A stretch of 64,000 nucleotides of DNA from Silurus meridionalis (taxonomy: Eukaryota; Chordata; Actinopteri; Siluriformes; Siluridae), in NCBI RefSeq assembly GCF_014805685.1, contig NC_060885.1, forward strand, positions 17,365,632 through 17,429,631, in the 5' to 3' direction. Both the position numbers and the translations under genes were made by a program. This document shows positions 56,238 through 64,000 of the stretch, in pieces. The notes beneath the pieces were generated by a model. That model saw nothing but the letters and a program-made list of their open reading frames with translations. It did no database searches and was not told where the DNA came from. Positions within the stretch are counted from its first letter, which is position 1. Every line of letters starts with the position of its first letter.

Positions 56238-56720
56238 AATGAAGGCAAACGAGAGCATTCTTTTATAATAGATTCAGTAAAGACAATGCTTACCATATAT
56301 GATATAACTCTACACTGGGATAAATGCAATACTTTTTCATGGTTCATGTATATATGTTGATGTCATTTAGCATGTTTAATACTGTTACATTTTGTTCCTT
56401 TTTTCTGTACTTCAATTGTTTGTGTTAAACCTGAGATTTACTTGACAATATTCTCTTTATAACTGACAATGAACAAATGTCATTCAGGGAGACAAACTTA
56501 ACCTGCAACTGTGACTGTAAAAAATTTTTTTTTTTTTTATTGTATTGCATTGAGTAATTTAAATTTTATTATATTGTGGTCTGCTAATGTTTTGTATAGA
56601 TATGTACAAATGATTCAATCAGTACTGTTTATCTGCTTATTGGTTATATGGAACTATTTCTGGTGCTACCTTCCAATTGGATCTGTTAGTGTGAATAAAT
56701 AATCTATTTATATGCAAGTG
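56238..56720 (+). other. ercc6: ercc6 3' UTR with AATAAA at 56694-56699
   Basis: AT-rich sequence after the stop codon. The first canonical AATAAA is at 56694-56699, which would give a UTR of about 0.48 kb. No other gene starts before it. Confidence 0.6.
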
Positions 56721-58019
56721 TATATGGATGATCAAGACAGTAAGGCATTATGCAATTCAATATGAATATGAGCCAAATGGGTCCAACTAGAGGTAGTTTT
56801 ATAGTTCACCTTTTGAATTTGTTTTACTTGAATTCAGTGAAAAACCCTCCAAATTCATCTTTCTCATATGGCCATATGGTTATTAAATTGTAGAAGAGTT
56901 TATTTGTTATTTCAGCAGCCTGACACTAGATTTAATTTGGAATAATCATTAAATGTGGCGTATTTTCAAGATGACACTGTTATCATTGGCAATTTTAAAT
57001 ATTATTCCAGTATGCAATTTTATTGTGTATATGATGACGTTCTGGGTAACTCAATGGCTAAACTGTCGGCGTGTTAAGGGTTATTGACTGGTATACTGGC
57101 ATTTTCTGTATATCTCACCCCCACTGGGGTGAGACAGCTGGAGCATATATCTGCGTTTCTATAGTATCTAACCTTTGGTAACCAAATATGCAGTATGGTT
57201 TATATAATTCGACTAAATTATTCTTGGATTTGTGTAAGAGCAAAGAGTGGCTAAAGTAAGAACCTAGAGTGGCTTCAACTCTCGCTGACCGTGGTGCTGA
57301 AAACTGAACTTACACTCCACTCCGCTCACGTGCGTTCCACCTCGCCCAGAAACGTATTGTAATTAATAAAGTGCATTAATTCTCCATTTATTCGCTCTAA
57401 TGCAAACTTTATTTCCCTAATGACCTGGATGGCTATTCTAATGATTTTGAGGTTATACACAGAAAAATATCAAGAATTTAATAGACCAATGTATATAAAT
57501 GACTTAAAATAAAGATTTAAAAAAAAAGAATGATTCGATACTATATGTTAATAATACACTAGGGCTTTTGTAGTATATATTGAAAATCGGGTTCGGGGTA
57601 TAAATAAAAAAAAAAGTGTGGTATTCGAATGCAAAATTAAATATCGTTAATAATAATAATGTTGATGTAAACGAGTGCTTGCATCTTTTTAATATTAATA
57701 ATTATGATAATTATTGGAACAAGTTGTAGTCGTAGTGTATTAGTAGTACTATTTTTTTTTATTAAGAATTTACAAGTAGTAATTTAACATTCTGACATCG
57801 AATTAAAGAGATAAACAACTTAATTTGTTAGGAAATGTATATTTCCTGTAAACTAAACCTACGCCTTAGCCTGCCACTTTAAAGTTGTATAGTTTTTCTA
57901 TTTCTAGTTTTCTTCTGCTTTTTTACCGAGGTCATAATAACAACTTTATTTTCAGCTGTGCATAAATTAATTACACGCATTTAATAACCAAAATATCATT
58001 ATATTCCCCTCCTTTAATA
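56721..58019. other. ercc6-drgx intergenic, no gene recognised
   Basis: AT-rich sequence with no supported exon or transposon. It grades into the CpG-rich drgx promoter after about 58020. Confidence 0.6.
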
Positions 58020-58765
58020 TCGTAAACGCTTTACGCCAGGGAAGCGCTTCATCGTGCACGGGGGCCGTAACGGGCTATTATCCTTGGGTAATGCTATTAG
58101 AGAACCAATTATGCGCCATTACATTTCCTCTTTTTGCCGTTTATGTGATTTCATCCAATCCCGCCCTCGACTGCAAAATTTCAGCTGCTACTCGGAGCCT
58201 CATTTTCCGCGAGCGGAGGAGCGGCCTGTGTCCCGCGCGCGTCTTAAAAGTAATTGAAAGGGTCCCGGTGCACGTCATTTACGCGCGCGAGGCAAATCAA
58301 TCCTCGGACCCCTTGCTGTGAACAAAATCAAACTGTGGACGTCCGGCCGCTCGACGAGCGCATCACCGCGCAAAGCGGACTCCTTAACCCATATAACGAG
58401 CAATTATTGCGCTGACAGCCAATTTAAAATCCAAAAAACAGTCATCTGGATTTTTTAATATAAAAGCAACTGTGTGCAAAAAAAAAAAAAAAAAAAAAAT
58501 GCACTGAGTGCGCGAGAGTTTATGGTGTGGGAATAACAAGGCGCAACGCCGGGTGACGGGTTGAAGTGAGCTTGAGGCGCGAGAGCGTGAGTGCGCGCGC
58601 GCTCCCTGGAACGGGAGAGACGCTGCAGAGAATGTGACGTTCGGCACCACGTGACCGTGTCACTGGGCGCGCGTGCATGGTGCCCCCCGTCCCAAACCAG
58701 TCAGCGCAGAAGTCACAGCAAGACATAATCGAGTTAAAGTCCGAGTACGCGTGAGGTTATAAAGG
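58020..58765 (+). promoter_or_regulatory. drgx: CpG-rich promoter region of drgx with TATA-like box
   Basis: The base composition switches to CpG-rich (runs such as cccgcgcgcgtc, gtgcgcgcgcgc), unlike the rest of the window. TATAAAGG at 58758-58765 suggests a start site near 58790. A CACGTG E-box lies at about 58649. A poly(A) run interrupts the region at about 58479-58499. Confidence 0.6.
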
Positions 58766-58789
58766 CGACTTGGTGAAAGCGTACACATT

Positions 58790-59115
58790 CCGCGGACTGC
58801 CGTAAAGACACGTGGCCACTTGATCCTAAAGTCCAATAGCGAGAGAGAGAAAGTGAGTAGTTCAGAGAGAGAGAGAGAGAGAGAAAGTGTAGGAGTGGAA
58901 GTGCCGGATATCTGAAGCTGAACAAGAGGAACTCGTATTCTCATCCACAAACCCTGATCGCACAACATCTCCCACAGCAGGTACGAACATTGAGGTTTTT
59001 TATTCATTGCGATGTGCATGCAAACTTTAAACATCTGTTTTAAGAGCTTTCAAATAATAACAAATTATTATTATAATATTATATATGTTGTTTTTTTATT
59101 ACTTTTATATTATTG

Positions 59116-59174
<59 letters not shown>

Positions 59175-59232
59175 GTTGTTGTAGCAGGTGGAATACTTTG
59201 TGGCTGGATTTCTTCGATCTCAGTGCAGCAGG
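58790..59232 (+). other. drgx: drgx 5' UTR, probably two non-coding pieces split by an intron
   Basis: A first non-coding exon likely runs from about 58790 to 58980 and ends at cagcag|gtacga. A second acceptor, ttgttgttgtag or tagcag (59184 or 59187), precedes the coding exon. The first piece carries (GA)n runs (58838-58884). An (ATT)n array (59117-59175) lies in the intron just before the acceptor. The exact start site is inferred. Confidence 0.5.
59117..59175. repeat. (ATT)n microsatellite
   Basis: About 20 ATT units directly before the drgx 5' acceptor. Confidence 0.95.
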
Positions 59233-63952
<4,720 letters not shown>

Positions 63953-64000
63953 AGGAGTAATTTTTGCCTACACAGCACGTTTCCCCCTCCCGGACATAAG

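Overview
The window looks like teleost fish nuclear DNA. Genes are split into vertebrate-type exons with GT-AG introns. The intergenic DNA is AT-rich and full of (TA)n, (CT)n and (CA)n microsatellites. Tc1/mariner fossils and an RTE-type LINE are present. The heavy Tc1 load and the dispersed repeats suggest an otophysan such as a catfish, but that placement is only a guess.

Three protein-coding genes are supported, all on the + strand. (1) 1200-2947: the last two coding exons of a CXC chemokine, cxcl12 (SDF-1); its first exons lie upstream of the window. (2) 38615-56237: a complete ercc6 (Cockayne syndrome B, SNF2-family ATPase of transcription-coupled repair). I assembled it into 19 coding exons with consistent phases, giving 1408 residues. 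(3) 59233-63952: a complete drgx (dorsal root ganglia paired-type homeobox), in 6 coding exons giving 289 residues, with a CpG-rich promoter and probable 5' non-coding exons upstream. The ercc6 then drgx order and orientation match the human arrangement as I recall it.

The roughly 35 kb between cxcl12 and ercc6 holds no gene I can support. It contains a nearly full-length but frameshifted RTE LINE with a 19-bp target-site duplication (19621-22745), several Tc1-like or MITE fossils (11264-11550, 17912-18330, 23752-24951, 29241-29662, 35620-36060), another inverted-repeat DNA element (17294-17905, with a partial copy near 12780-13100), and a 1.1-kb almost pure (TTC)n tract (36147-37265). That tract abuts a 39-bp stub of the same RTE family.

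Inside ercc6, intron 9 carries a 1557-bp Tc1/mariner element. Its frameshifted transposase has a DD37E catalytic spacing and nested inverted/direct terminal repeats. The ercc6 intron equivalent to the one that hosts PGBD3 in primates has no transposase. Intron 6 appears to use a GC-AG splice pair. In drgx, the last coding exon has a tandem NAGNAG acceptor, and a dispersed repeat ends 18 bp before the homeobox exon 4.

The three genes do not form one pathway: chemokine guidance, DNA repair, and sensory neuron specification. The likely functional link is positional. The long, repeat-poor stretches in drgx intron 3 and some ercc6 introns could hold drgx enhancers; this is inference.
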